From JBOFFC01 sp051648405 (GTDB lineage: Bacteria; Planctomycetota; Planctomycetia; Pirellulales; Lacipirellulaceae): DNA of 32,333 nt. Location of the stretch: contig JBOFFC010000100.1 in assembly GCA_051648405.1 (NCBI GenBank), positions 1-32,333 of the forward strand. The letters are read 5' to 3'. Position 1 is the stretch's first letter, and the number at the start of each line of letters is the position of its first letter. The translations under genes and the position numbers were made by a program. A model generated the notes under the pieces. It saw only the letters and a program-made list of their open reading frames with translations. It was not told the DNA's origin and searched no databases. Below are positions 1-6,918 of the stretch, in pieces.

Positions 1-72
1 GGCGCCAGCCGTCGGAGGGATTGCTGGGAGTTTTGCGTCAACACGGCCGGAAACACTCCGACGGCTGGCGCC
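1..72. repeat. Perfect 17-bp inverted repeat
   Basis: Positions 1-17 are exactly complementary to 56-72, leaving a 38-nt loop. The arms contain GGCGCCAGCC / GGCTGGCGCC. The repeat may continue left of the window. It resembles the GC-rich palindromes at 14788-14807 and 25491-25511, so it is probably one member of a dispersed REP-like family. It could also act as a terminator for a gene upstream of the window. No coding sequence is seen in 1-184. Confidence 0.75.
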
Positions 73-184
73 GCCGGCTCGCCCACGCTCTGGGAACGCC
101 GTAGCAGCGCTTGGCGCTCGTGGCGGATTGGCGGTCCAATACGCGGCTCTCCGCCGACCAACACCGACCGCCGAGACCAGACCG

Positions 185-1849
185 ATGTCGCAGGAAGCCG
201 CTGCCCCCGACCTGACCGACCCGCGTGTGGCGCGGCGTGAGAAGCTGGCCGCGATCGCCGCGCTGGGGCTCGACCCTTGGGGGGGGCGGCTCGACGACCA
301 CACGCAGTTCGCCGCGGTCCGGGCGCGCTCGTCGGAGGTTGTCTACGCGGTCGGCGGCCAGAGGGTGGAGCTCCCCGACTTCGACGCGCCCCGGGCGTCC
401 GACCAGCCGCCGATCGACTTCCGCGCCTGGAAGGCCGAGCGCGACGCCGCCGGCGGGGGGGAGCGCGGCGAGCTGCAAGGGCCGACGCTGCGCGTGGCGG
501 GGCGGATCGTGCTGCTGCGGACCGCGGGGAAGCTCGTGTTCATCACGCTCCGCGACCAGACGGGCGAGCTGCAACTGATGATCGGCAAGGCGCAGGTTGG
601 CGACTCGTGGGCGCTGGTCGATCAGCTCGACCTGGGTGACCTGATCGGCGCCGACGGCCAACTGACGCGCACCAACACGGGGGAACTGACGATCGCCGCC
701 GAGCGGCTGCACTTCCTCTCGAAGAGCCTCGACCCACCCCCGGAGAAGCACCACGGCCTCACCGACCCCGAGCAACGCCAGCGCCAGCGGCACGTCGACC
801 TGGCGTACAACGACGGCGTGATGCAGCGGTTCCTCGCGCGCTCGGCGATCGTCCGCAGCATCCGCGAGACGCTCCACGAGCGGCGGTTCGTCGAAGTCGA
901 AGGCCCGACGCTGCACACGATCGCCGGTGGGGCCGCGGCGCGCCCCTTCCGCACGCACCACAACACGCTGGGGCTCGACCTCAACCTGCGGATCGCGCTC
1001 GAGCTGCACCTCAAGCGGCTGCTGGTCGGCGGGATCGAGCGCGTTTACGAACTGGGGCGCGTCTACCGCAACGAGGGGGTTTCGCCGCGGCACAACCCCG
1101 AGTTCACGATGCTCGAGGCGTACCAGGCGTACGGCGACTACCGTTCGATGATGGACCTGACCGAAGCGGTGATTGTGGGGGCGATTGGGGCAAGTGCGGA
1201 ATGCAGGGCGAATGCGGAAGGCGGATTGCGGAATGCGCAATCGGCGGGGGGTTCTCCCTACGTGCTCGCCTGGGGCGACAAGACGATTGACTTTACGCCG
1301 CCGTTCCAGCGGCGGACCTACGACGACTTGTTCGCCGAGCACGCCGGTTGCGACCCGACCGACCCGGCGGCGATCGCCGAGGTGGCGAAGCGTTGCGGCG
1401 TGGCGCTGCGCGACGAGTCGGGCGCCGAGCGGCACCCCGACGTGATCAAGAGCGACGTGTTCGAGGCCAAGGTCGAAGACGCCCTCGTGGGACCGATCTT
1501 CGTGACCGACTACCCGGCGAGCATCTGCCCGCTCACGAAGCGCAAGCGCAACAACCCGGCCGTCGCCGAGCGGTTCGAGCTGTTCGTCCACGGCATGGAG
1601 CTGGCGAACGCCTACACCGAGCTGAATGACCCCGAACTGCAGGAGCAGCTGTTCCGTCAGCAGCTCGCGGGCCAAGGGGAGGAGGATTCGATGGCGAAGA
1701 TGGACGACGACTTCATCCGCGCGCTGCGCAACGCGATGCCCCCTGCCGGGGGGCTGGGGATCGGCATCGACCGCCTGGTGATGCTGCTCACGAACAGCAC
1801 CTCGATCCGCGACGTGATCCTGTTCCCGCTGCTGCGGCCCGAGAAGTAG
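185..1849 (+). CDS. lysS: Lysyl-tRNA synthetase (class II)
   Basis: This 554-aa protein charges tRNA-Lys with lysine in the cytoplasm. An N-terminal OB-fold anticodon-binding domain (about residues 95-180) is followed by the class II catalytic core. Motif 2 is visible in YELGRVYRNEGVSPRHNPEF and the following MLEAY. Motif 3 is GLGIGIDRLVMLLTNS followed by SIRDVILFPLLRPE at the C-terminus. I chose the ATG at 185; the frame stays open upstream to a TTG at 128, but that extension looks non-coding. The protein is longer than usual (about 500 aa) partly because of a roughly 20-residue insertion (nt about 1193-1255), after the motif 2 region, that is encoded by a heptanucleotide repeat. The catalytic motifs are intact, so I expect it to be functional. 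It is unlinked to the lysine catabolic genes 14 kb away. Confidence 0.96.
   Translation: MSQEAAAPDLTDPRVARREKLAAIAALGLDPWGGRLDDHTQFAAVRARSSEVVYAVGGQRVELPDFDAPRASDQPPIDFRAWKAERDAAGGGERGELQGPTLRVAGRIVLLRTAGKLVFITLRDQTGELQLMIGKAQVGDSWALVDQLDLGDLIGADGQLTRTNTGELTIAAERLHFLSKSLDPPPEKHHGLTDPEQRQRQRHVDLAYNDGVMQRFLARSAIVRSIRETLHERRFVEVEGPTLHTIAGGAAARPFRTHHNTLGLDLNLRIALELHLKRLLVGGIERVYELGRVYRNEGVSPRHNPEFTMLEAYQAYGDYRSMMDLTEAVIVGAIGASAECRANAEGGLRNAQSAGGSPYVLAWGDKTIDFTPPFQRRTYDDLFAEHAGCDPTDPAAIAEVAKRCGVALRDESGAERHPDVIKSDVFEAKVEDALVGPIFVTDYPASICPLTKRKRNNPAVAERFELFVHGMELANAYTELNDPELQEQLFRQQLAGQGEEDSMAKMDDDFIRALRNAMPPAGGLGIGIDRLVMLLTNSTSIRDVILFPLLRPEK
1195..1240. repeat. Heptanucleotide repeat inside lysS (TGCGGAA type)
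   Basis: About six degenerate copies of the 7-mer TGCGGAA (TGCGGAA, TGCAGGG, then after a 4-nt phase break TGCGGAA, GGCGGAT, TGCGGAA, TGCGCAA) lie in frame within lysS. They encode a Cys/Arg/Asn/Ala-rich loop unlike the flanking protein. The same heptamer makes up the repeat at 32262-32333. Confidence 0.8.
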
Positions 1850-1858
1850 AGGGGGAGC

Positions 1859-1886
1859 TTTCAGCGGTCAGCGATCGGCGATCGGC
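1859..1886. repeat. Heptad repeat between lysS and the doxX-like gene
   Basis: Degenerate 7-bp units (TTTCAGC, GGTCAGC, GATCGGC, GATCGGC) start 10 bp after the lysS stop. They are related to the AGCCGAT units on the other strand at 4141-4175 and 14737-14770. Confidence 0.7.
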
Positions 1887-1946
1887 TGCTACAAGCTGGC
1901 CTCTGACATCGATCATCTAGCATCTTTTCCAAGAATTGGCGCTGCA

Positions 1947-2402
1947 ATGAACGAAACCTCGTCTTGCTGCCGCGGCGACGACATCGGCAAGCTGGTGCTG
2001 CGGCTGTCGCTTGGCCTGCTGATGCTGTTGCACGGCATCGGCAAGCTGCGGCAGGGAGTCGAGCCGATCGTCGGCATGCTCGCCGCGTGGGGCTTGCCGG
2101 CGTTCGTCGCGCAGGGGGTGTTCCTCGGCGAGCTCGTGGCGCCGGTGCTGATGATCGTCGGGCTCTGCACGCGTCCGGCGGCGGCCGTGTACGCGTTCAC
2201 GATGGTGAGCGCCATCGCCCTGGCGCACCCGACGGGAGTGCTGGCGCTCAACGGCTACGGCGCCTGGGAGGTCGAGCTCCCGGGTCTGTATGGGCTGTGC
2301 GCGCTGGCCCTCGTGCTGATGGGCCCCGGGGGGCTGTCGCTCGACGCGATGTGGCTGGGCAAGTGGCGCGGTGCGAAGGGGGAAGCTTCGTCGGAGAAGT
2401 AG
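1947..2402 (+). CDS. DoxX family integral membrane protein
   Basis: This is a 151-aa hydrophobic protein with about four predicted membrane helices. The opening region LVLRLSLGLLMLLHGIGKL is characteristic of DoxX/DoxD-like proteins, where the first helix carries a conserved Gly-His-Gly-like patch. Members of this family are cytoplasmic-membrane proteins linked in various bacteria to redox or thiol stress, but the substrate here is unknown. The length is normal for the family. The ATG at 1947 is the only sensible start, and no strong Shine-Dalgarno is visible. It lies 97 bp after lysS and about 60 bp before a toxin-antitoxin pair, and appears to be a single transcription unit. Confidence 0.85.
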   Translation: MNETSSCCRGDDIGKLVLRLSLGLLMLLHGIGKLRQGVEPIVGMLAAWGLPAFVAQGVFLGELVAPVLMIVGLCTRPAAAVYAFTMVSAIALAHPTGVLALNGYGAWEVELPGLYGLCALALVLMGPGGLSLDAMWLGKWRGAKGEASSEK

Positions 2403-2422
2403 GCGGGCGCCGCGGAGCCGAA

Positions 2423-2428
2423 TACAAT
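2423..2428 (+). promoter_or_regulatory. Putative -10 element (TACAAT) of the toxin-antitoxin operon
   Basis: TACAAT lies 36 bp before the antitoxin GTG start and just after the DoxX gene. I see no convincing -35 at the right spacing, so the call rests on the -10 alone. Confidence 0.4.
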
Positions 2429-2464
2429 CTTGGAAGCTGGAACTTCCCTCGATCGGAGCCTCCT

Positions 2465-2746
2465 GTGTCCCCTACTGCCGGTGAACCACTGATCACAGCC
2501 GCCTTGACGGCGCTCGTCGACGCCGGCGCCGGAGTTGCCGAGGTGGTCGACCCGGCGACCTCGCGGGTGTACCTCGTGGTCGAGCAGGCTGCGGCAGTGC
2601 ACCCGCGCGAGTTACCGCTCGACGGAGCTCGCTTGAAGGCGGAGCTCGACGCCGCGGCCGAGCAGATCGCACGGGGCGACATCTGCAAGCTCTCGGCGGG
2701 CGAGATCGTCGCCGAGGCTCGCCGACGTCGCGCCGAACGCGAGTAG
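2465..2746 (+). CDS. Probable antitoxin of a ParE-type toxin-antitoxin module
   Basis: This 93-aa soluble protein begins at GTG 2465. Its central part, VVDPATSRVYLVVEQ, followed by a charged helical C-terminus (LKAELDAAAEQIARGDI and EIVAEARRRRAERE), resembles the short planctomycete proteins that precede RelE/ParE toxins. I infer that the C-terminal helix wraps the toxin and that the N-terminal part may bind the operator, but no classical ribbon-helix-helix motif is clear. The stop is only 5 bp before the toxin start, the antitoxin-first order usual for type II modules. The function is inferred mainly from context. Confidence 0.7.
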   Translation: MSPTAGEPLITAALTALVDAGAGVAEVVDPATSRVYLVVEQAAAVHPRELPLDGARLKAELDAAAEQIARGDICKLSAGEIVAEARRRRAERE

Positions 2747-2751
2747 CCTCG

Positions 2752-3036
2752 ATGCTGCCGGTCATTTGGTCGAGCGAGTTCGGCAGGGACCTCGCCGAGA
2801 TCTGGGACTTCTTGTCGGAACGCAGTTCCGAGGCCGCCGACCGCGTCGTGTTCAGAATCGACGAGGTGGTGACTGACTTGGGTCGTCACCCAGGACTCGG
2901 GGAAGCGGTACCGCAGTTTGCGCCGCGCCGGCGACGGATCGTTGTCGGTTCGTACGTCGTCTACTACGACGTGCTCCCCGACGCGGTCCACGTGCTCCGC
3001 GTCTACCACGGTTCGCGGAACGTCCATGGCGGCTGA
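2752..3036 (+). CDS. ParE/RelE superfamily toxin
   Basis: This 94-aa basic protein has the compact RelE/ParE layout: an N-terminal helical pair (SEFGRDLAEIWDFLSERSSE) followed by beta strands, ending in the hallmark VVGSYVVYYDVL and VHVLRVYHGSRNV. ParE members poison DNA gyrase and RelE members cleave mRNA on the ribosome; the YYDV...VLRVYHGSR ending is more ParE-like. Length and position just downstream of the antitoxin (5-bp gap) fit a co-transcribed type II module. The target has not been established from sequence. Confidence 0.85.
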   Translation: MLPVIWSSEFGRDLAEIWDFLSERSSEAADRVVFRIDEVVTDLGRHPGLGEAVPQFAPRRRRIVVGSYVVYYDVLPDAVHVLRVYHGSRNVHGG

Positions 3037-3139
3037 CGGCGCCGCAGACACGACGGCGTTTGCTAGGTGGGGCAGCTTGCATCCGGTCCGAATCGCGAGT
3101 CAACTGGACGTGTGGGGCAACTCAACCGTGGGGTCGATC

Positions 3140-4021
3140 ATGGCGATCAAGCCGCTGGCCGTTTCACTCCTCGCGGCGCTCGCGACGACGGCGAGCGCGC
3201 TGGTGATCGACGATTTCTCGTCGGGGCCGTTCAGCTTTACGGTCGTCCCGAATGGGGGTACGGTCGCCGTTACTCAGACCTTGTTTGCCGGCCAGGGAGG
3301 CGTCCCGCCGCTTGGCGGTGAACGTCGCTGGTCGGGTTTGGAGATGAACGGTCCGAGTGGTTCGTCAACCACGTTCGCCATCGACACATCGCGGTCACGC
3401 ATGCAGATCTTAACGACCAGTCCCACGACTCGAGCTGGGTTTGGATACTTCCAACTTGAATATGGGTCCGAGGCGCGTCCGTTGGTCGGAAACCTAGTCG
3501 CCTCCGGGGTGAGCCGCCTACGTTTCGATTTCGGCCGACCTACACTCCCAAACCGAGTGCCAACGCTTCCACTGAACCTGAGTATCGTCGGGGTCGCTGA
3601 CGGTGTTGTGCGATCGCTCTTAGGGGTATCTACGGTGTGGCCGGCCTCCGGGGGCATTGTCGAAGTCCCTCTCAATATCCCGCCAGCTGCATCAATTGTC
3701 TCGCTCCGTTCGTTTTCGATTGGACTAGGACGTCTTGAGAGTGAATTCCTGCTTGAGCGAATCGAAGCCGTGGGTTCCTCCGCGGCTGGTGACGTCAATC
3801 GAGATGAAACTGTCAGCATGGCTGACCTACTTGAATGGCAACGCGACTATGGTGGCCGCGTGCGAGGCATCACGGCCGACGCAAATGGTGACGGCGCTGT
3901 CAACGCCGCGGACTACACGGTCTGGCGAGACGCCCTGCCTGCCGGCACGGCGGTCCCCGAGCCGAGTGCGGCAGCGGTCGCAACGCTCGCGGTCGCCGTT
4001 CTTCAACGCCGGCGCCGCTAG
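3140..4021 (+). CDS. Secreted PEP-CTERM protein with a dockerin-like repeat pair
   Basis: The 293-aa protein starts at ATG 3140 with a signal peptide (MAIKPLAVSLLAALATTASA). A beta-rich region of unknown function covers about residues 22-210. A dockerin type I-like pair follows: GDVNRDETVSMADLLEWQRD and, after a short spacer, DANGDGAVNAADYTVWRD, each with a calcium-loop pattern. The extreme C-terminus is a PEP-CTERM sorting signal: VPEPSA, a hydrophobic stretch, then QRRRR. Such proteins are exported and processed by an exosortase; none is encoded in this window. The middle of the gene is clearly less GC-rich and less biased toward G/C third positions than its neighbours, which may mean fast divergence or acquisition. 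Confidence 0.85.
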   Translation: MAIKPLAVSLLAALATTASALVIDDFSSGPFSFTVVPNGGTVAVTQTLFAGQGGVPPLGGERRWSGLEMNGPSGSSTTFAIDTSRSRMQILTTSPTTRAGFGYFQLEYGSEARPLVGNLVASGVSRLRFDFGRPTLPNRVPTLPLNLSIVGVADGVVRSLLGVSTVWPASGGIVEVPLNIPPAASIVSLRSFSIGLGRLESEFLLERIEAVGSSAAGDVNRDETVSMADLLEWQRDYGGRVRGITADANGDGAVNAADYTVWRDALPAGTAVPEPSAAAVATLAVAVLQRRRR

Positions 4022-4140
4022 CACCGCCCGCGTCCGACGCGGCGGTATGGCAGCGGCCCCCGCGGGTTGGTAGGGTCCCGGCCCAATCCGCGTCGATTCC
4101 TGCGCGAAGCACCGCGCAGGCACGATGCGACTCGCCTTCG

Positions 4141-4182
4141 GGCCGACAGCCAACGGCCAATAGCCGACAGCCCCTCCCGCCC
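4141..4182. repeat. Heptad repeat abutting the ABC permease start
   Basis: Six consecutive 7-bp units (GGCCGAC, AGCCAAC, GGCCAAT, AGCCGAC, AGCCCCT, CCCGCCC) end directly at the ATG at 4183, exactly 42 bp. They occupy the place where a Shine-Dalgarno sequence would be expected, and none is seen. Confidence 0.75.
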
Positions 4183-5721
4183 ATGTATAAGCTCGTCCTC
4201 TGCCTGCGCTACCTGCGGACCCGTTGGATCGCGCTGGTGTCGATCGTCAGCGTCACGCTCGGCGTGGCGACGATGATCGTCGTCAACGCGGTGATGGCCG
4301 GCTTCACGCACGAGATGCAGGACCGCATCCACGGCATCCTGGGAGACCTGGTGGTCGAGGCCCGCAGCCTCGACGGCGTCGTCGACGCCCAAGCGCACAT
4401 GACGAAGATCCGCGAGGTCGCCGGCGACCTCGTCGACGGGATGAGCCCCACGGCCCACGTCCCCGCGAGGCTCGGCTTCACGGTCGGCGACCAGGACATC
4501 ACGCGGCAGGTGAACCTGATCGGCGTGGATGCCCCCTCCTACTCGGAAGTGAGCGACTTCGCTCGCTACCTGCAGCACCCGGCGAACCGCGAGGGGCTGT
4601 CGTTCGACCTCCGCAACGGCGGCTACGACACGATCGACCACCAGGCCGAGGACCCCGCCAAGGGGGCGACGCGGCCGCGGCTCGAGGTCGCCGGTTGGGA
4701 GCACCGGCGGCGCAAGGCGTATTGGGAGAAGCGCAACGTCGAGATCAACGCCAAGAAAGCGGCCGCGAAGGCCGACGCGCAGCCGCCGGCCGCAACGCCC
4801 GCGCCGGTCGCCGACCCGTTCGCGGCGGCCGACGGCCCCAGCGAGGGACGCACGTTCGACCCGATGACCGAGCAGCACGCCGGCGCGGTCCTCGGGATCG
4901 CGCTGGGGAGCTACCGCGACCAGGACGGGACCGACCAGTTCCTGCTGGTGCCGGGGGACGACGTCGAGATCACCTACCCCTCGGCGGGGAAGCCCCCCAA
5001 ACCGCTGTCGGCCAAGTTCACGGTCGTCGATTTCTACGAGAGCAAGATGAGCGAGTACGACTCGTCGTTCGTCTTCGTGCCGCTCGCCAAGCTGCAAGAG
5101 CTGCGCGGCATGATCGACCCGTCGTCGAAGCTCGCGAGCTTCAACGCCATCCAGGTCCAGTGCAAGCCGGGGATCGACCCCTCCGAGGCCCGCGACCGCA
5201 TCCAAGCCGCGTTCGACCCGCGCCAGTACGTCGTCAGCACGTGGCGCGACAAGCAAGGGGCGCTGCTGGCGGCCGTGCAGATGGAGACCGCCGTGCTGAA
5301 CGTGCTGCTGTTCCTGATCATCGCCGTGGCGGGCTTTGGGATCCTCGCGATCTTCTCGATGATCGTCGTCGAGAAGACCCGCGACATCGGCGTGCTCAAG
5401 AGCCTCGGCGCCAGCGGCGGCGGGGTGATGGGGATCTTCGTCGGCTACGGCCTGACGCTGGGGATCGTCGGCGCCGGCGCCGGCCTCGTCGGGGGCCTAC
5501 TGTTCGTCACCAACATCAACGAGATCGCCGACCTACTCGGTCGGATCACCGGCCAGCCGGTGTTCGACCCGGCGGTCTACTACTTCAGCAAGATCCCGGC
5601 GATCGTCGAACGGCCCACCGTAGCGTGGATCGGCGTCGGCTCGGTGGCGATCGCCGTCCTGGCCAGCGTCTTGCCCGCCCGGCGGGCCGCGTCGATGCAC
5701 CCCGTGCAGGCGCTGCGATGA
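4183..5721 (+). CDS. ABC transporter permease, LolC/LolE (FtsX-like) type
   Basis: This 512-aa inner-membrane protein has the MacB/LolCE topology. One N-terminal helix (about 10-33, with VSIVSVTLGVATMIVVNAVM) is followed by a large extracytoplasmic domain (about 35-370). Three C-terminal helices follow (about 373-396, 416-443 and 480-500), with the FtsX-family cytoplasmic loop VEKTRDIGVLKSLGAS between the first two. It would act with the ATPase encoded immediately downstream, possibly in lipoprotein release or another mechanotransmission task. At about 512 aa it is longer than LolC (about 400 aa), partly because of an Ala/Pro-rich linker at about 190-223. Its TGA overlaps the ATPase ATG by 4 bp, implying translational coupling. 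The exact substrate cannot be told. Confidence 0.9.
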   Translation: MYKLVLCLRYLRTRWIALVSIVSVTLGVATMIVVNAVMAGFTHEMQDRIHGILGDLVVEARSLDGVVDAQAHMTKIREVAGDLVDGMSPTAHVPARLGFTVGDQDITRQVNLIGVDAPSYSEVSDFARYLQHPANREGLSFDLRNGGYDTIDHQAEDPAKGATRPRLEVAGWEHRRRKAYWEKRNVEINAKKAAAKADAQPPAATPAPVADPFAAADGPSEGRTFDPMTEQHAGAVLGIALGSYRDQDGTDQFLLVPGDDVEITYPSAGKPPKPLSAKFTVVDFYESKMSEYDSSFVFVPLAKLQELRGMIDPSSKLASFNAIQVQCKPGIDPSEARDRIQAAFDPRQYVVSTWRDKQGALLAAVQMETAVLNVLLFLIIAVAGFGILAIFSMIVVEKTRDIGVLKSLGASGGGVMGIFVGYGLTLGIVGAGAGLVGGLLFVTNINEIADLLGRITGQPVFDPAVYYFSKIPAIVERPTVAWIGVGSVAIAVLASVLPARRAASMHPVQALR

Positions 5722-6503
5722 ACACCAACCCTCCCGAGGCGAACGGCGTGACTAGTTCGATGGCGATCCGCCCTACGGCCGAGAAGCCGCTGCTCGAAGC
5801 GCGCGGTTTGCACAAGACCTACCGCAAGGGGGCGGCGGCCGTCCCCGTGTTGCGGGGCGTCGATCTGTCGATCGAGGCGGGCGAGCTCGTGGCGATCGTC
5901 GGCCAAAGCGGGTCGGGCAAGAGTACGCTGCTGCACTTGCTGGGGACGCTCGACCAACCCGACTCGGGCGAGGTCCACCTCGGGGGGCGTCGCATCGACA
6001 CCCTCGGCCGCCGCGCCCGCGACCTGATCCGCAACCGGGCGATCGGGATGGTCTTTCAGGCGTACCACCTACTGCCCGAGCTCTCGGCGCTCGAGAACGT
6101 CCTCGCGCCGGCGATGATCCGTCACGGCGTGCTGGCGTACTGGCGCCAGCGGCGCGCGCTGCGGCAGCGGGCCGCCGAGCTGCTCGACATGGTCGGCCTC
6201 GGCCACCGCCTCAAGCACCGCCCGAGCGAGCTCTCTGGGGGGGAGATGCAACGCACGGCGATCGCCCGTTCGCTGATGAACGACCCGCGGCTGCTTCTGG
6301 CCGACGAGCCGACCGGGAACCTCGACCCGGCCACCGGCGAGGGGGTCTTGGACCTGCTAGTGCGCGTGAACCGCGAGCGGGGGACCACGGTCCTGATGGT
6401 CACCCACGACCGCTCGATCGCCGCCGCCGCCGACCGGACCGTGACGCTGGTCGAGGGCCGCGTCGAGGCCCAGGCGCCCCCGGTGCTGCGGTTGCAGGCG
6501 TGA
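5718..6503 (+). CDS. ABC transporter ATP-binding protein, LolD/MacB type
   Basis: The 261-aa protein is the ATPase partner of the preceding permease. All motifs are present: Walker A GQSGSGKST (62-70), Q-loop Gln114, signature LSGGE (172-176), Walker B LLLADEP (192-198), and the switch His at 230 in VTHD. The sequence TGNLDPATGEG after Walker B is typical of the MacB/LolD/FtsE group. The ATG at 5718 overlaps the permease stop as ATGA; a second ATG at 5760 (MAIRPT) is an alternative start just before the conserved domain. The hydrophilic N-terminal extension of about 24 residues is unremarkable. It probably forms the cytoplasmic dimer that powers the LolCE-like permease. Confidence 0.93.
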   Translation: MNTNPPEANGVTSSMAIRPTAEKPLLEARGLHKTYRKGAAAVPVLRGVDLSIEAGELVAIVGQSGSGKSTLLHLLGTLDQPDSGEVHLGGRRIDTLGRRARDLIRNRAIGMVFQAYHLLPELSALENVLAPAMIRHGVLAYWRQRRALRQRAAELLDMVGLGHRLKHRPSELSGGEMQRTAIARSLMNDPRLLLADEPTGNLDPATGEGVLDLLVRVNRERGTTVLMVTHDRSIAAAADRTVTLVEGRVEAQAPPVLRLQA

Positions 6504-6557
6504 GGGGGTCCGTTGGGGCAAGACCGGGGACGAGCCCCACGGCTGACGTCCGCTTGG

Positions 6558-6563
6558 TAGAAT
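6558..6563 (+). promoter_or_regulatory. Putative extended -10 (TTGGTAGAAT) of the 68-aa gene
   Basis: TAGAAT preceded by TTGG lies 40 bp before the ATG at 6603. A similar TTGGTAAACT occurs at 6848-6857 ahead of the aminotransferase. There is no clear -35 here. Confidence 0.45.
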
Positions 6564-6602
6564 CCGGGTGTTTCCAGTACTCGCTCCGCCGAGGCCCCGT
6601 CG

Positions 6603-6809
6603 ATGGACTCCGTCGATATCGTCGAGCTGTTCCGCGCACAGCCGTTCGAGCCGTTTGTCGTTCACATGAACAACGGCTCGGCGTTCGAGGTCCGCCACCC
6701 CGAGCAGGCGATGCTCCACGGCGAGGTGCTACACGTCAGCACCCGAGAGGGCATTCAGCGCTGCGCCCTGCTCAACATCGCCCACATCGCGACGAAGACC
6801 GCGGCCTGA
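6603..6809 (+). CDS. Conserved small protein, paralogue of the gene after rpoN
   Basis: This 68-aa soluble protein has the pattern LFRAQPFEPFVVHMNNGSAF followed by VRHPEQ, and ends in a short beta-rich segment (CALLNIAHIATKT). The same pattern (PFQPFEIHLADGG, VPHPE) occurs in the gene at 23041, so these are two members of one family within the window. I recognise it as a small planctomycete family without known function. It has its own probable promoter, a 99-bp gap after the ABC ATPase and a 109-bp gap before the aminotransferase. No signal peptide or membrane segment is visible. A DNA- or protein-binding role is possible but not shown. Confidence 0.75.
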   Translation: MDSVDIVELFRAQPFEPFVVHMNNGSAFEVRHPEQAMLHGEVLHVSTREGIQRCALLNIAHIATKTAA

Positions 6810-6828
6810 AGCGGGCGGTCGGCCCCGC

Positions 6829-6857
6829 CTGACCACCGGCAGCGGCCTTGGTAAACT
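6829..6857 (+). promoter_or_regulatory. Putative sigma-70 promoter of the aminotransferase gene
   Basis: CTGACC (6829-6834) and TAAACT (6852-6857) are separated by 17 bp, upstream of the heptad repeat and the ATG at 6919. The -10 is preceded by TTGG, as at 6554. Confidence 0.5.
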
Positions 6858-6873
6858 GTGTGGCCTCGGCCGG

Positions 6874-6908
6874 AACTGCCTGCTGCCCACTACCCTCTGC
6901 CCCCTGCG
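6874..6908. repeat. Heptad repeat upstream of the aminotransferase gene (nnnTGCC type)
   Basis: Five consecutive 7-bp units (AACTGCC, TGCTGCC, CACTACC, CTCTGCC, CCCTGCG) lie between the putative promoter and the start codon, ending 10 bp before the ATG. They would form most of the 5' untranslated leader. Confidence 0.75.
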
Positions 6909-6918
6909 TTTCTCCGTC

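Noticed and set aside
128..184. TTG start 19 codons upstream of the lysS ATG
   Set aside because: The extension is Pro/Thr/Arg-rich, lacks a ribosome binding site and does not resemble LysRS N-termini.
38..1675. 545-aa open frame on the minus strand across lysS
   Set aside because: It is antisense to a clear lysS, with Arg/Val/Leu/Glu-rich low-information sequence typical of GC-rich shadow frames.
4022..4182. Riboswitch or attenuator before the ABC transporter operon
   Set aside because: I found no recognisable aptamer or terminator pair, only the heptad repeat and a weak promoter-like sequence.
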